Position numbers and translations under genes: made by a program | NCBI RefSeq assembly: GCF_002014985.1 | Contig: NZ_MUXU01000056.1 | Coordinates: 28,025 to 92,024 of the forward strand | Direction: 5' to 3' | DNA from: Moraxella caviae | GTDB taxonomy: Bacteria; Pseudomonadota; Gammaproteobacteria; Pseudomonadales; Moraxellaceae | Length of the DNA stretch: 64,000 nucleotides | Part shown: piece after piece, positions 8,900-16,963 of the stretch | How positions within the stretch are numbered: the stretch's first letter is position 1 | Layout of the letters: every line of letters begins with the position of its first letter | The notes under the pieces: generated by a model | Databases searched by the model: none | What the model was told of the DNA's origin: nothing | What the model saw: the letters and a program-made list of their open reading frames with translations, nothing else

Positions 8900-9460
8900 T
8901 CACTCATAGCGCACGCCATCATGTACGATGTAGCCGCCTTGGTGTCTGCCTGCTGGGTCGTGGTGCGTCCAATGAATCACGCCGCCTTTGTCGGTGTATT
9001 CGTACTCGCCATACATCAAAACATGGTCGTGCTTTTGTAAATTCGCCACGCGCGGCGCAAGGTCAATATTATGCGCCACCAGTACCGTCTGCTCGCTGTC
9101 GTCTAGGCGCACGATAAAACGCTGGTGCTTGCTGCCTTTGGTGTCGTCTTTTAAAACCGCCACCACCGTGCCACAGCCTGCCACTTGTACGTCTGAGCGT
9201 GATTTGGCAAAGCTGTCAAAAATCAGCGCATTATGGCATTTTGCCACCGATTCGGCAGACGTAGCCGTGCGTGTGCCTTTAATGGTGTGGATTTGAATCG
9301 GTGCGGTGTCGGCTTGGGCGGTGTCGGCTTGCACGGTTTGATTTGACGCAGTGTTCGGCTGACAGCCTGTCAAAAGCGCAAACAAACCCACCGCCAGCAC
9401 AGATGCCGCACGCTGATACCAATGCGGTGCTTGATTGTTGTCTTTGGCTTTTTTATACAT
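8900..9460 (-). CDS. DUF3465 family lipoprotein
   Basis: 186 residues. A basic N-terminus and a hydrophobic helix end in the lipobox LLTGC (Cys33), so it should be a lipoprotein. The C-terminal half has the DUF3465 features: HNIDLAPRV, then [19 protein letters not shown] and a terminal GGYIVHDG. The family is small and of unknown biochemical role; the fold looks like an OB-type barrel with conserved His/Asp residues, which is an inference from the motif spacing. The linker after the lipobox is Thr/Ala/Gln-rich with a TAQADTA repeat. ATG at 9460 follows GAGTGGACA. No operon partner; pldA lies downstream on the same strand 268 bases away. Confidence 0.85.
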   Translation of the reverse strand: MYKKAKDNNQAPHWYQRAASVLAVGLFALLTGCQPNTASNQTVQADTAQADTAPIQIHTIKGTRTATSAESVAKCHNALIFDSFAKSRSDVQVAGCGTVVAVLKDDTKGSKHQRFIVRLDDSEQTVLVAHNIDLAPRVANLQKHDHVLMYGEYEYTDKGGVIHWTHHDPAGRHQGGYIVHDGVRYE

Positions 9461-9614
9461 TGTCCACTCGCTGCGATTTACTGATTGCTTGCCGATTGCC
9501 GTGATTTATCATTCGCCCAAATTTATGCAAATTTGCACCAAAATGTGCGTTTGTAATTTTATTTTAAAGCGTGCCAAAACTTGGTAATTCTTGATAATTT
9601 TAGCGCACAACCTA

Positions 9615-9648
9615 AAAAACCGACACAAACCAAAAACCGACACAAACC
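9615..9648. repeat. Perfect 17-bp tandem duplication
   Basis: AAAAACCGACACAAACC occurs twice back to back (9615-9631 and 9632-9648) without a mismatch. Confidence 0.9.
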
Positions 9649-9889
9649 GTGCGTCAATTCATCAATTTAAAATAAAACACAAAATTACGCTATTTTAACA
9701 AATATCATACGCCTTGAAAAGAAAAATCGCACAATCATCGACGCACTTTTTTTTAAAATGAAAGTTCAAAGTCAAACCACCAAACCAAGCCATTAACTTT
9801 TATTTTTCCATCATAAAAATTTCCACGCATTGAAATCCACCCAAAAACAAAGTTTCCTAAAAAGAAATAATGCGTTAATCAAATGCTGG

Positions 9890-9917
9890 TTGTTTTCTTA
9901 AAAAATTTGCTTATAAT
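9890..9917 (+). promoter_or_regulatory. Sigma-70 promoter for the nitroreductase gene
   Basis: TTGTTT (9890-9895), 16-base spacer and TATAAT (9912-9917). This leaves a leader of about 100 bases before the ATG at 10023. Confidence 0.6.
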
Positions 9918-10022
9918 GGTTGATAAGTTTTGGCAAGTCGCACGGCAAATCACCTTTGCCATCAAGGCAAACGTCCGCCACTTGCCAAAAAACAAACTCA
10001 CAAACACCTTAAGGGGAATTTT

Positions 10023-10625
10023 ATGTCGCACACCACTTTACAAAACGTTGCCGAACTGCGCCGTTCAATCTATGCGCTAAATAAAGAGTTGCCAATCAGC
10101 ACCAAAGACGTGGATCAAATCGTAGAGCACGCTTTGCTGCACACGCCATCGTCTTTTAACTCACAGTCTACTCGTCTAGTGGTTTTGCATGGCGCAGCGC
10201 ATGACAAACTGTGGGACATCACCACCGAAGCCTTGCGTGCCATCGTTCCTGCAGAAAACTTTGCGCCAACCAAAGCCAAATTAGCAGGCTTTAAAGCCGC
10301 AGCTGGCACGGTGCTGTTTTTTGAAGATCAAGACGTGGTAAAAGGCTTGCAAGAGCAGTTTGCCACCTATGCCGACAACTTCCCAATCTGGGCAGACCAC
10401 GCCAACGCCATGACTCAATACGCCATCTGGACAACGCTTGCCAGCCGTGATGTGGGTGCAAACTTGCAGCATTATAACCCTGTGATTGATGACGCCGTGG
10501 CGGCTGAGTGGAATATCCCAGCCAACTGGAAACTGCGCGCGCAGCTGGTATTTGGCGGCATTGCCGCACCAGCAGGCGAAAAAACCTTCGCGCCTGTGAC
10601 AGACCGCCTAAAAATCTTTGGCTAA
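10023..10625 (+). CDS. Nitroreductase family protein (Frm2/Hbn1-like)
   Basis: 200 residues, the size of the compact FMN-binding nitroreductases. The order of motifs (an N-terminal LRRSIYALNKELPIS that would contact FMN phosphate, a STRLVVLHGAAHDKLWD strand, then the FPIWADHANAMTQYAIWTTLA helix and the C-terminal PAGEKTFAPVTDRLKIFG) matches the Frm2-like subgroup found in yeast and bacteria. Those proteins are linked to lipid or oxidative stress responses; the natural substrate is unknown. The ATG at 10023 has a clear Shine-Dalgarno (AAGGGGAA), so I reject an upstream in-frame start at 9930. Single gene, followed by a terminator. Confidence 0.85.
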   Translation: MSHTTLQNVAELRRSIYALNKELPISTKDVDQIVEHALLHTPSSFNSQSTRLVVLHGAAHDKLWDITTEALRAIVPAENFAPTKAKLAGFKAAAGTVLFFEDQDVVKGLQEQFATYADNFPIWADHANAMTQYAIWTTLASRDVGANLQHYNPVIDDAVAAEWNIPANWKLRAQLVFGGIAAPAGEKTFAPVTDRLKIFG

Positions 10626-10649
10626 TTCATCGCCAAACACCAATCCAAC

Positions 10650-10682
10650 GCACCGTCAATTTTGGCGGTGCTGTTGTTTTTG
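10650..10682 (+). terminator. Rho-independent terminator after the nitroreductase gene
   Basis: Stem GCACCG/CGGTGC with a 10-base loop, then a T-rich run (tgttgttttt). Confidence 0.65.
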
Positions 10683-11089
10683 ATGACCGTCTTTTTGATT
10701 GCCATCTTTTTGAATCAGTATCAAAGTTTCAGCAATGCTGTAAAATTTGAGCAGATTTACCAATGACTGCATTTTCATTAAAACAACGGCTGAAAATGGC
10801 GAGCAAATCATGAATTGATAGCAACTTTTTAGCAATTTTATAGAAACAATAACGCAAAGTTGTTTTTCAAGTCTTGCCAAATCCGCCCCAAAACGGCGTA
10901 TATTAACAGTTTGCCAACATACAAATGCTAAATCTTTGATATAATGGAATAATTTTGCGGCGTTGAAAAATCAGCTGCCAACCCCATAAAGCATTAACAC
11001 AAAAAATACAGTTTTTTACGGTATTTTCGTTGATTAAACCCACCAAGCCACAGACGTTTACGTCTAGGCTTAACAATGTTGTACTTATT
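10683..11089. other. Intergenic region upstream of the transglycosylase gene
   Basis: About 400 bases, AT-rich. A TATAAT at 10940-10945 is a possible -10 element for the downstream gene, but no -35 at a good spacing is visible. I see no convincing coding frame. Confidence 0.4.
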
Positions 11090-11908
11090 ATGATGAAACG
11101 TTTTATCCCTGCTTTGATTGCTCTGAGCGCCAGTAGCGCAAGCCTTGCTGCACAAGTGTATGTGTATGACGATGGCGAACAAAAACTACTGACCAACATC
11201 GAGCAAAACACCAGCGGCTCTAAAAAGTTCACGCAAATCAGCATGACACAATACCCAAGCAGCAAACTGAGCGGCACGCAAACCACCAGCACGCCTTCAA
11301 ACTTTGCAGCATCTAGCCTAAATTCTGGTTTTAGCAGCGGCAACTCTACCTACGACCACATGATCATCGCCTCAGCGGCACGCCATGGCGTAGACCCTGC
11401 ACTGGTAAAAGCCATCATGCACACCGAATCAGGCTTTAACAGCTACGCGCGTTCACGAGTAGGCGCGATGGGCTTAATGCAGCTGATGCCGGGCACCGCA
11501 AGACACATGGGCGTGGTGAACGCTTGGGATCCAGCGCAAAACATCGAAGGTGGCGTAAAATATTTGGCATTCTTACAAGAACGCTTTAGCGACCGCGATC
11601 ACATCATCGCCGCTTATAACGCAGGTCATGGCAACGTCAGAAAATACGGCGGCATTCCGCCATTTCGTGAGACACGCAACTATGTGCGCAAAGTCAATGA
11701 ACGCTACAACTCACTGTACCGCCATGACGCAGCCTTGACAAACGGCTATCACTTGGCGATGAACACCACACGCAGCGGCTTGACAGGCGGCGTAACTGGC
11801 GGCGTAACCACTCGTGCGGTAAATGGCTCGGCGACCAACTACGCCACACCACAAAACCCAAATCTGTCAAAATCTGGCAACATGGTTAGCATTCAAGGCG
11901 GCAACTAA
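11090..11908 (+). CDS. Lytic transglycosylase, SLT domain (periplasmic)
   Basis: 272 residues from the ATG at 11090. A signal peptide (MMKRFIPALIALSASSASLA) is followed by a short QVYVYDDGEQKLLTNI domain, a DUF4124-like N-terminal strand found on many SLT proteins. The SLT goose-lysozyme-like domain spans about 95-210: the catalytic Glu is in HTESGFN, followed by GAMGLMQLMPGTA and IIAAYNAGHGNVRKYGG. Reaction: non-hydrolytic cleavage of the MurNAc-GlcNAc bond of peptidoglycan, giving 1,6-anhydroMurNAc ends. The C-terminal 50 residues are Gly/Thr-rich and low-complexity (GLTGGVTGGVTTRAV). The upstream bases match no strong Shine-Dalgarno; a TTG at 11030 is in frame but would spoil the signal peptide. 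Confidence 0.9.
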   Translation: MMKRFIPALIALSASSASLAAQVYVYDDGEQKLLTNIEQNTSGSKKFTQISMTQYPSSKLSGTQTTSTPSNFAASSLNSGFSSGNSTYDHMIIASAARHGVDPALVKAIMHTESGFNSYARSRVGAMGLMQLMPGTARHMGVVNAWDPAQNIEGGVKYLAFLQERFSDRDHIIAAYNAGHGNVRKYGGIPPFRETRNYVRKVNERYNSLYRHDAALTNGYHLAMNTTRSGLTGGVTGGVTTRAVNGSATNYATPQNPNLSKSGNMVSIQGGN

Positions 11909-11971
11909 CCGCTTGTTTGCGAATTTGCAAGTTTATAAATAAGCCACTCAGGCTATTTACAAGCCATCGCT

Positions 11972-12052
11972 AAAAGACGCACGTCCAACGCCAGTGGTTC
12001 GCAACTGTTAAATTTTGTGAATTGGCGCAGAAAAATGGGCGTAGCGTCTTTT
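11972..12052 (+). terminator. Long inverted repeat, likely terminator or structured RNA
   Basis: AAAAGACGC (11972-11980) pairs with GCGTCTTTT (12044-12052). An inner ACGCC/GGCGT pair extends the stem, and a T-rich run follows. The loop is about 45 bases, longer than in a simple terminator. Confidence 0.5.
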
Positions 12053-12064
12053 ATTTTTGGCAAT

Positions 12065-12083
12065 TATCCTTATAATAAGGATA
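12065..12083. promoter_or_regulatory. Perfect 19-bp palindrome containing a TATAAT, upstream of htpX
   Basis: TATCCTTATAATAAGGATA is a perfect inverted repeat around a central A. It contains a TATAAT (12071-12076) and lies 146 bases before htpX. It could be an operator over the htpX promoter; no -35 at good spacing is clear. Confidence 0.45.
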
Positions 12084-12228
12084 TTGGTTAAACGATGCCA
12101 GCTAACTGCTTGATTTTACAAAACATATACGGGAAATTCATGTTTTAAAATTCATCATCGCTGGCTAAATTCATTCATCAAAACTTCACAAGTTAATCAC
12201 TTTTAGACATTTTAAGGAACTTACGCCC

Positions 12229-13137
12229 ATGATGCGAATCGGGTTATTTTTGCTCACCAACCTTGCTGTCGTGATTGTCGCCAGCATCGTGATGACAGTA
12301 CTATTTAAATTCTTTGGTATCGGCGGCGTGCATAGCGCAGGCGGTCTAAATTATGTAGGGCTTGCCATCATGTGCTTTGTGTACGGCATGATTGGCTCGG
12401 CAATTTCTCTATTTTTATCAAAATGGATGGCGAAAAAATCCACTGGCACTGTGGTGATTGAAAACCCAACAAACGGCACTGAGCAGTGGCTTATTGACAC
12501 TGTCGCCAAGCAAGCCAAAGCTGTGGGCATTGGTATGCCTGAAGTGGGGATTTTTGACAATCCAGAACCAAACGCCTTTGCCACTGGCTGGAACAAAAAC
12601 AACGCCCTAGTTGCGGTGTCTACAGGGCTTTTGCACACCATGACCGCCGAAGAAGTGGAAGCCGTTTTGGCGCACGAAATCGGACACGTTGCCAATGGCG
12701 ACATGGTAACTTTGGCGCTGATTCAAGGCGTGGTGAACGCTTTTGTGATGTTCTTTGCACGCATCATCGGCAACTTCGTAGACCGTGCGATTTTCAAAAA
12801 CGACAGCGACAGCCCGGGCATTGCTTATTTTGTTACCAGCATTGTGATGGACATTTTGCTTGGTATGCTTGCCAGCGCCATCGTGATGTGGTTCTCTCGC
12901 TTGCGTGAATATCGTGCGGACGAAATGGGTGCACGTCTGGCGGGTCGTGATCATATGATTGCCGCGCTAAATGCCCTACGCCCAGCGGCGCAACGTCCTG
13001 ACCATATGCCAGAAGCGATGAAGGCTTTCGCCATCTCGTCAGGTCAATCGCAAGGCTTTAGCATTGCCAATCTGTTCCGCTCACACCCAACGCTGGACGA
13101 TCGCATTGCATCTTTGCAAAAACTGCCTGCCAATTAA
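12229..13137 (+). CDS. htpX: Membrane zinc metalloprotease HtpX
   Basis: 302 residues, near the 293 of E. coli. Two N-terminal membrane helices (about 1-60) are followed by the zinc protease motif HEIGH (in [14 protein letters not shown], about residue 145). Two further membrane segments come next, with the third zinc ligand Glu in the [10 protein letters not shown] stretch. Known role: inner-membrane quality control together with FtsH, cleaving damaged membrane proteins on the cytoplasmic side; usually induced by envelope stress (CpxR) or sigma-32. The ATG at 12229 follows AAGGAAC at a suitable distance; a second ATG is the next codon. Single gene with its own terminator. Confidence 0.97.
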   Translation: MMRIGLFLLTNLAVVIVASIVMTVLFKFFGIGGVHSAGGLNYVGLAIMCFVYGMIGSAISLFLSKWMAKKSTGTVVIENPTNGTEQWLIDTVAKQAKAVGIGMPEVGIFDNPEPNAFATGWNKNNALVAVSTGLLHTMTAEEVEAVLAHEIGHVANGDMVTLALIQGVVNAFVMFFARIIGNFVDRAIFKNDSDSPGIAYFVTSIVMDILLGMLASAIVMWFSRLREYRADEMGARLAGRDHMIAALNALRPAAQRPDHMPEAMKAFAISSGQSQGFSIANLFRSHPTLDDRIASLQKLPAN

Positions 13138-13172
13138 GCTATCGGCAAATTGCCAGCAATTCATAAACCTAC

Positions 13173-13202
13173 AAAACCGCTCACTGGATGGGCGGTTTTT
13201 TG
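13173..13202 (+). terminator. Terminator after htpX
   Basis: Stem AAAACCGC/GCGGTTTT followed by a T run. Confidence 0.85.
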
Positions 13203-13315
13203 GTGGGTGATGGGTGGTTTGTGAAGATTTAGTGTTTTAAAAAGATTGTTGTTTTTAAAATCATAATTTGACTTTAAAATATTAAATTGTACTTACCAAC
13301 CAGCTTGCTACCCAC

Positions 13316-13346
13316 AAAAAACCCTGCACATTGGCAGGGTTTGTTA
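13316..13346 (-). terminator. Terminator on the minus strand after the small membrane ORF
   Basis: AAACCCTGC/GCAGGGTTT stem. The minus-strand T run follows the stem, which fits a gene ending at 13355. Confidence 0.75.
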
Positions 13347-13354
13347 ACAAAAAC

Positions 13355-13513
13355 TTACTCAAAATTTTTACACATCTCAATCATAAAGCTTTTGATATAA
13401 GTAAACAAAAAGACAACCAAGAATAGTAAAAAGACAATCAAAACCACCAAAAATGGCAGCATAAATAAAATTGCCAAACCTATCGCAAACAGCATGGCAA
13501 CCAAAAACAACAT
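13355..13513 (-). CDS. Small hydrophobic membrane protein, unknown
   Basis: 52 residues from the ATG at 13513: one or two strongly hydrophobic segments (LFLVAMLFAIGLAILFMLPF then LVVLIVFLLFLVVFLF) and a short charged tail (MIEMCKNFE). A GGGGGAG stands three bases before this ATG, a little close. An earlier in-frame start (13573) would add 20 residues of unremarkable sequence. A good minus-strand terminator follows directly, which supports transcription of the frame. I recognise no family. It may be a real small membrane protein or a chance hydrophobic frame; the terminator tips the balance towards real. Confidence 0.5.
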   Translation of the reverse strand: MLFLVAMLFAIGLAILFMLPFLVVLIVFLLFLVVFLFTYIKSFMIEMCKNFE

Positions 13514-13699
13514 AAACTCCCCCAACATAGGCTTACTGCCATTTAAAGTACTAAAGCCCCATCGCTTTGTCAAGCGCCGTTAAACACCCATCATCAACGC
13601 CACCACTTCTACTTATGTTTTTTGGGTGGGTTTTTGCTATTCATCACTCGTAAGTTAGATTAAATTAAAACCCAATAAATCCAATAATTTATCGTAAAA

Positions 13700-13726
13700 A
13701 ACCACTCTTTATAAGAGTTTTTTAAG
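13700..13726. terminator. Bidirectional terminator
   Basis: ACTCTT/AAGAGT stem with a three-base loop, flanked by A and T runs on both sides. It lies downstream of the decayed third paralogue on the minus strand. Confidence 0.65.
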
Positions 13727-13776
13727 CTTGTTTGTGATTGAACCTAGGTGAAATGTTTTTTCACTTGCTGAAACTT

Positions 13777-14073
13777 TCACTCATTGGCTTTTAAAACAGC
13801 GGAAGTCCCATCGGTAAATTCTATTTGTAAGATATACTCGTTTTTCACACGATCTGGCAACATACCACCCAAGCAAAGGGCTGCTAATGCAGGCACAGCA
13901 CCAAAAAGCGCAAAACTTGAAACAACGCCTGCGCCAATAACACCAGTTTAAATGCCGTCCATCAATGCGCTTAACTCTTCAATGCTCACCAATTTGAAGG
14001 TTTGTACATCATGCAGCACACGGTAAAGCTGCAATTCATTATCGGTCTTTTTGCGAAAATAAAAACCCACCAT
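13777..14073 (-). pseudogene. Decayed third copy of the glycine-rich paralogue family
   Basis: I translated this by hand. The frame reads ...LQLYRVLHDVQTFKLVS..., then DGI, an in-frame TAA stop (13948-13950), then TGVIGAGVV..., LCLGGMLPDRVKNEY and FTDGTSAVLKANE before a TGA. The part after the stop aligns with the intact neighbour ending at 14122 (TGVIG, LPDRMTNNYVLQI, FKDGKSAILRAS). It lacks the conserved N-terminus, because its first codons lie in a terminator-like sequence (14062-14085). It also lacks the last 12 or so residues. So it is a truncated and interrupted copy. Whether a short product is made from either half cannot be told. Confidence 0.8.
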
Positions 14074-14085
14074 CAGGCGGGTAAA
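14062..14085 (-). terminator. Minus-strand terminator-like hairpin at the pseudogene start
   Basis: CCCGCC-TGAT-GGTGGG stem on the minus strand followed by TTTTTA. Confidence 0.55.
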
Positions 14086-14095
14086 AGACATCAAA

Positions 14096-14120
14096 AAAGC
14101 CCTGCGATGGCAGAGCTTTT
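14096..14120 (-). terminator. Terminator after the second paralogue
   Basis: On the minus strand AGCTCTGCCATCGCAGGGCT folds as a stem (one mismatch pair) and is followed by a T run. Confidence 0.7.
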
Positions 14121-14121
14121 A

Positions 14122-14511
14122 TTATTTGGTAAAATAAGGTTTGAGCTTGCGATATTTTCTTTCACTGGCTCTTAAAATGGCGGATTTACCATCTTTAAAT
14201 ATGATTTGCAAAACATAGTTGTTTGTCATGCGATCAGGCAATAATCCACCCAGCCATAACACCCCCAAGGCAGGTAATAAGCCAGCACCAAAAAAGGCTG
14301 TGCCGGCAGTTAATCCTATCACACCTGTTTGCACATCACCCATCAGCGTTTCAACTTCTTGAACGTCCACACATTGAAATGATTGCACGTCTTTTTCAAG
14401 ATTGTATTGTTGATTCTTGCCTGTTTGCTTATCGCCAAACACAAAAATGCTGCCAAACGAACCCATGTCTTTAGTAAAGTAATCAGACTGTAAAACACTA
14501 ACACCAAACAT
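14122..14511 (-). CDS. Unknown glycine-zipper protein, tandem paralogue 2
   Basis: 129 residues from the ATG at 14511, which has AGGGGA five bases upstream. I recognise no family. The layout is: a soluble N-terminus (MFGVSVLQSDYF, then GSFGSIFVFGDKQTGK), a central Gly-rich hydrophobic stretch of about 30 residues (TGVIGLTAGTAFFGAGLLPA, then LGVLWLGGLLPD) that could be a membrane hairpin, and a conserved end IIFKDGKSAILRASERKYRKL. The sibling at 14660-15049 shares VLQS, the Gly-rich centre and FKDGKSAILR. There is no signal peptide. Lies between htpX and lrgAB, each copy with its own terminator, so each is probably transcribed alone. Confidence 0.75.
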   Translation of the reverse strand: MFGVSVLQSDYFTKDMGSFGSIFVFGDKQTGKNQQYNLEKDVQSFQCVDVQEVETLMGDVQTGVIGLTAGTAFFGAGLLPALGVLWLGGLLPDRMTNNYVLQIIFKDGKSAILRASERKYRKLKPYFTK

Positions 14512-14612
14512 CACAATCCCCTAAACGGTGGTTGATGTTTGTATTATAGCTGATTACTACTGATTTTCAACCTACCCCGCCAAGCTACTTAATCAATCCA
14601 TAAGCCACATCA

Positions 14613-14642
14613 AAAAACCCACCTGCAAAGCAAATGGGTTTT
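14613..14642 (-). terminator. Terminator after the first paralogue
   Basis: AAAACCCA/TGGGTTTT stem; on the minus strand it is followed by a T run. Confidence 0.7.
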
Positions 14643-14659
14643 CCAAAATTCTTAAATAA

Positions 14660-15049
14660 TTAACGATGTTTTTTCATGATTTTGTCATAGGTTTTTTGGC
14701 TCATGCGCAAGATGGCAGATTTACCATCTTTGAATAGCAAAGACACAATCAATTCAAGTTTGGTGTGTTTTGGCAATGCTGCGCCTACCGCCACTGCGCC
14801 TAGAGCCACCCCTAAACCAGCCGTGCCTACAACGCCAGCAGTTGCCACAACACCAAGATTTTTAATGCCGTTTAGCAAAGTTGCTACTTCATTAGCTTCT
14901 TTAATTTCAACGGCTTCAAGGTCGTTTTTAATGCTGTATGAATGAAACTTTTTGGTTTTAACATCTTCCATAGTGATAAAGCTGGAAGAAACAACCACGC
15001 CGCCACCTTGCTCAAAATCATGGGATTGCAAAACGGTTGTCCAAGTCAT
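14660..15049 (-). CDS. Unknown glycine-zipper protein, tandem paralogue 1
   Basis: 129 residues from the ATG at 15049, with a strong GGAGG five bases before it. The layout matches the neighbour: MTWTTVLQSHDFEQGGG, a charged strand region, a central Gly/Ala stretch (GVVATAGVVGTAGLGVALGA) with repeated GxxxG spacing, then LPKHTKLELIVSLLFKDGKS and AILRMSQKTYDKI. Glycine-zipper segments occur in membrane-inserting proteins, but that is a pattern and not proof of function. No signal peptide or lipobox. Function unknown; the neighbouring lrgAB (holin-like) genes are on the same strand, 73 bases upstream, which is only suggestive. Confidence 0.75.
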   Translation of the reverse strand: MTWTTVLQSHDFEQGGGVVVSSSFITMEDVKTKKFHSYSIKNDLEAVEIKEANEVATLLNGIKNLGVVATAGVVGTAGLGVALGAVAVGAALPKHTKLELIVSLLFKDGKSAILRMSQKTYDKIMKKHR

Positions 15050-15122
15050 CACACCCTCCAAAAATCTATAGCTGTACTATAAATCAAACCCGTAAAATCA
15101 ACCCAACCACTCCCCAACCAAC

Positions 15123-15824
15123 CTACACCAACCACGGCACAATCAGTGGCGCTAAAAATGCCGTCAAAACACCATTTAAAATCATGCCGACAGTCGCATA
15201 CGCCACAAAACGCTGCCCCATCTGCATGACGCGCGCCGTACCCAGCGCGTGCGAAGCCGTACCCATCGCCAAGCCTTGCGCCATCGGACGGCGCAGCCGA
15301 GCATAATACAGCACGCCAATGCCGATCACCTGCCCCACCACGCCCGCAATCAGCACGGTTGCCGCCGTCATGCCGACCACACCGCCAAGCTGCTCGGCAA
15401 CTTCCACCGCAATCGGCATGGTAACAGACTTGGCAGCTATCGCCACCGCCGTCTGCGGCTGACCGCCCAAAAGCTGCACCAGCCACACACCAGAGACGAT
15501 GCCCACCACCGAGCCAACCACTTGCGATACAATGATTGGCAGCCACTGCGTGCGAATTTTTTGCCATTGCAAATACAAAGGCACCGCTAAGCACACCACC
15601 GCAGGCTGCAGCCAAAACGTAATGTAACCGCTCGCCTTTTCAAACGCTTGCCACTCCACGCCAAGCGTCAATAAAAGCGCAATCATCACCACGGTTGTAA
15701 CCAGCGTGGGATTGACAAGCTGCCAGCCCGTACGCCCACGCAGCCACACGGTCGCATGAAATACCGCCACGAGCAGCAGCAGCAAAAACACAGGACTCGT
15801 TGTCAAGGTTTGCACATCTTTCAT
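15123..15824 (-). CDS. lrgB: LrgB family membrane protein
   Basis: 233 residues with about seven membrane segments and the LrgB signatures: NPTLVTTVVMIALL, then SVTMPIAVEVAEQLGG and GTASHALGTARVMQMG. The ATG at 15824 follows AAGGAGCGG and begins nine bases after lrgA, so the two form an operon. In staphylococci LrgAB is a holin/antiholin-like system that tempers murein hydrolase activity; in other bacteria the pair (also called CidAB or YohJK) moves pyruvate or glycolate-like anions. Which of these applies here is unknown. Confidence 0.93.
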   Translation of the reverse strand: MKDVQTLTTSPVFLLLLLVAVFHATVWLRGRTGWQLVNPTLVTTVVMIALLLTLGVEWQAFEKASGYITFWLQPAVVCLAVPLYLQWQKIRTQWLPIIVSQVVGSVVGIVSGVWLVQLLGGQPQTAVAIAAKSVTMPIAVEVAEQLGGVVGMTAATVLIAGVVGQVIGIGVLYYARLRRPMAQGLAMGTASHALGTARVMQMGQRFVAYATVGMILNGVLTAFLAPLIVPWLV

Positions 15825-15833
15825 GACCGCTCC

Positions 15834-16211
15834 TTATGACTTGTGGCGATTTGTCAGCGCATGGCGAGATTTTTGCCACGCACGCAGCACAGCGTACACT
15901 TTACCTGTAACAATCAGCACCAAAAGCGTTGACAGGCTGGTTGCCACAATCAAAATCCACGCATCACTTTTAATAATATCTAAATATTGCATTAAAGAAA
16001 TACAAACTGGTACGATAATCAACACCAAATAATCAAGCATCGTGCGTGCCAGCTGCTGCACCGTTGCCAGCGGTACAACGCCCGTCTGCAAAAGCGCAAA
16101 TAAAATCAACAAACCAATCACGCTGGGCGGCAGCGGCAAATCCGTCAGCCAAATGAATATCTCGCCCAAAAATAGGCAAGCAAACACCACCAAAAATGCC
16201 TTTAAAATCAT
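15834..16211 (-). CDS. lrgA: CidA/LrgA family holin-like protein
   Basis: 125 residues with four membrane segments: MILKAFLVVFACLFLGEIFIW, the conserved LPPSVIGLLILFALLQTG turn, a LARTMLDYLVLIIVPVCIS segment and a last helix before basic residues (RAWQKSRHALTNRHKS). This is the family length and layout of LrgA/CidA. It is the first gene of the lrgAB operon. Known role: small holin-like partner of LrgB, forming oligomers in the inner membrane. The upstream region is divergent from the DUF2218 gene. Confidence 0.93.
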   Translation of the reverse strand: MILKAFLVVFACLFLGEIFIWLTDLPLPPSVIGLLILFALLQTGVVPLATVQQLARTMLDYLVLIIVPVCISLMQYLDIIKSDAWILIVATSLSTLLVLIVTGKVYAVLRAWQKSRHALTNRHKS

Positions 16212-16403
16212 CGTTAATCCATCACAAATGTTGCTAGGTTGTTAAATTATTTAGACGTCATAAAAGCTAGATTGTACTCTAAAGCCGCCATCTTTGCACC
16301 TTTTTATGCAAAATCCGTGCAATTTTCCCATTTCTTATGCCAATTTACGCATATTTTTCTTAAAAATTGACGATATTTTGCCCTGCACTCTTGAATAAAT
16401 AAA

Positions 16404-16422
16404 AATAATTCTTATTATTATT
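16404..16422. promoter_or_regulatory. Candidate Fur box upstream of the DUF2218 gene
   Basis: AATAATTCTTATTATTATT matches the 19-bp Fur consensus at 13 of 19 positions by my hand alignment, with both ATAAT/ATTAT half-sites kept. It lies 56 bases before the ATG at 16478. Confidence 0.45.
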
Positions 16423-16477
16423 TGTATCGATTTTTCAGACAAATTTAAACAAACCCAACCAAACTTTGGAGCAATCT

Positions 16478-16756
16478 ATGTCTTATACCACCATCACCAC
16501 CGACCAAGCCGCACGCATCGCCAAACGTCTAGCGAATCATTGGCGGCACAAATTCACCGTCAGCGAAAGCGCAGGCGTACAGCACATTCATTTTCCCAAC
16601 GCCACCATTACGCTCACGCCCCACGAAAACGCCCTACACATCAGCATTACCAAAACCACAAGCGATGACGCATTTGATGAAGCACACCTACAAAAAGTTG
16701 TGGCTGATCACGTTGATCGCATGGCGGGCGAAACTTTCACTTATCACTGGCAATAA
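16478..16756 (+). CDS. DUF2218 family protein
   Basis: 92 residues from the ATG at 16478 with GGAG upstream; an in-frame TTG at 16466 lies within the ribosome binding site and is rejected. The sequence fits DUF2218: TTDQAARIAKRLANHW at the start, FPNATITLTPHENALHISI in the middle and the end VVADHVDRMAGETFTYHW. Family members are small cytosolic proteins, often encoded beside siderophore or iron uptake genes. Here the gene stands alone, but a Fur-like site lies upstream, so iron control is a plausible inference. No catalytic residues can be named. Confidence 0.85.
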   Translation: MSYTTITTDQAARIAKRLANHWRHKFTVSESAGVQHIHFPNATITLTPHENALHISITKTTSDDAFDEAHLQKVVADHVDRMAGETFTYHWQ

Positions 16757-16843
16757 ATGGCGAGTAGCTTGTGATTGACTTGGCAATTTTAAGTATCGGC
16801 AATCATTGATAAAGCAAGTCAAGCGCGATTTCGCATTTTTGAT

Positions 16844-16871
16844 TTGCGCGCGAACAATTTCGCTGTATAAT
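16844..16871 (+). promoter_or_regulatory. Promoter for dut
   Basis: TTGCGC (16844-16849), a 16-base spacer and TATAAT (16866-16871), about 90 bases before the dut ATG. The -35 box is weak. Confidence 0.5.
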
Positions 16872-16963
16872 GATAAATTGAACAAAAACGACTGATTGCG
16901 CATAACGCAAAAGCCGTTTTATAAGCCAACTCAATCCAAACAAACTCAACCATCTAAAATCTT

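Larger units (their letters stand above)
9461..10022. other. 562-bp AT-rich intergenic region with divergent starts
   Basis: Lies between divergent genes (DUF3465 lipoprotein and nitroreductase). It holds a perfect 17-bp tandem duplication (9615-9648), the nitroreductase promoter and long A/T runs. I see no coding frame worth reporting. Confidence 0.6.

Noticed and set aside
10656-10880. A 74-codon minus-strand frame after the nitroreductase
   Set aside because: It overlaps the terminator, has low-complexity ends and no ribosome site.
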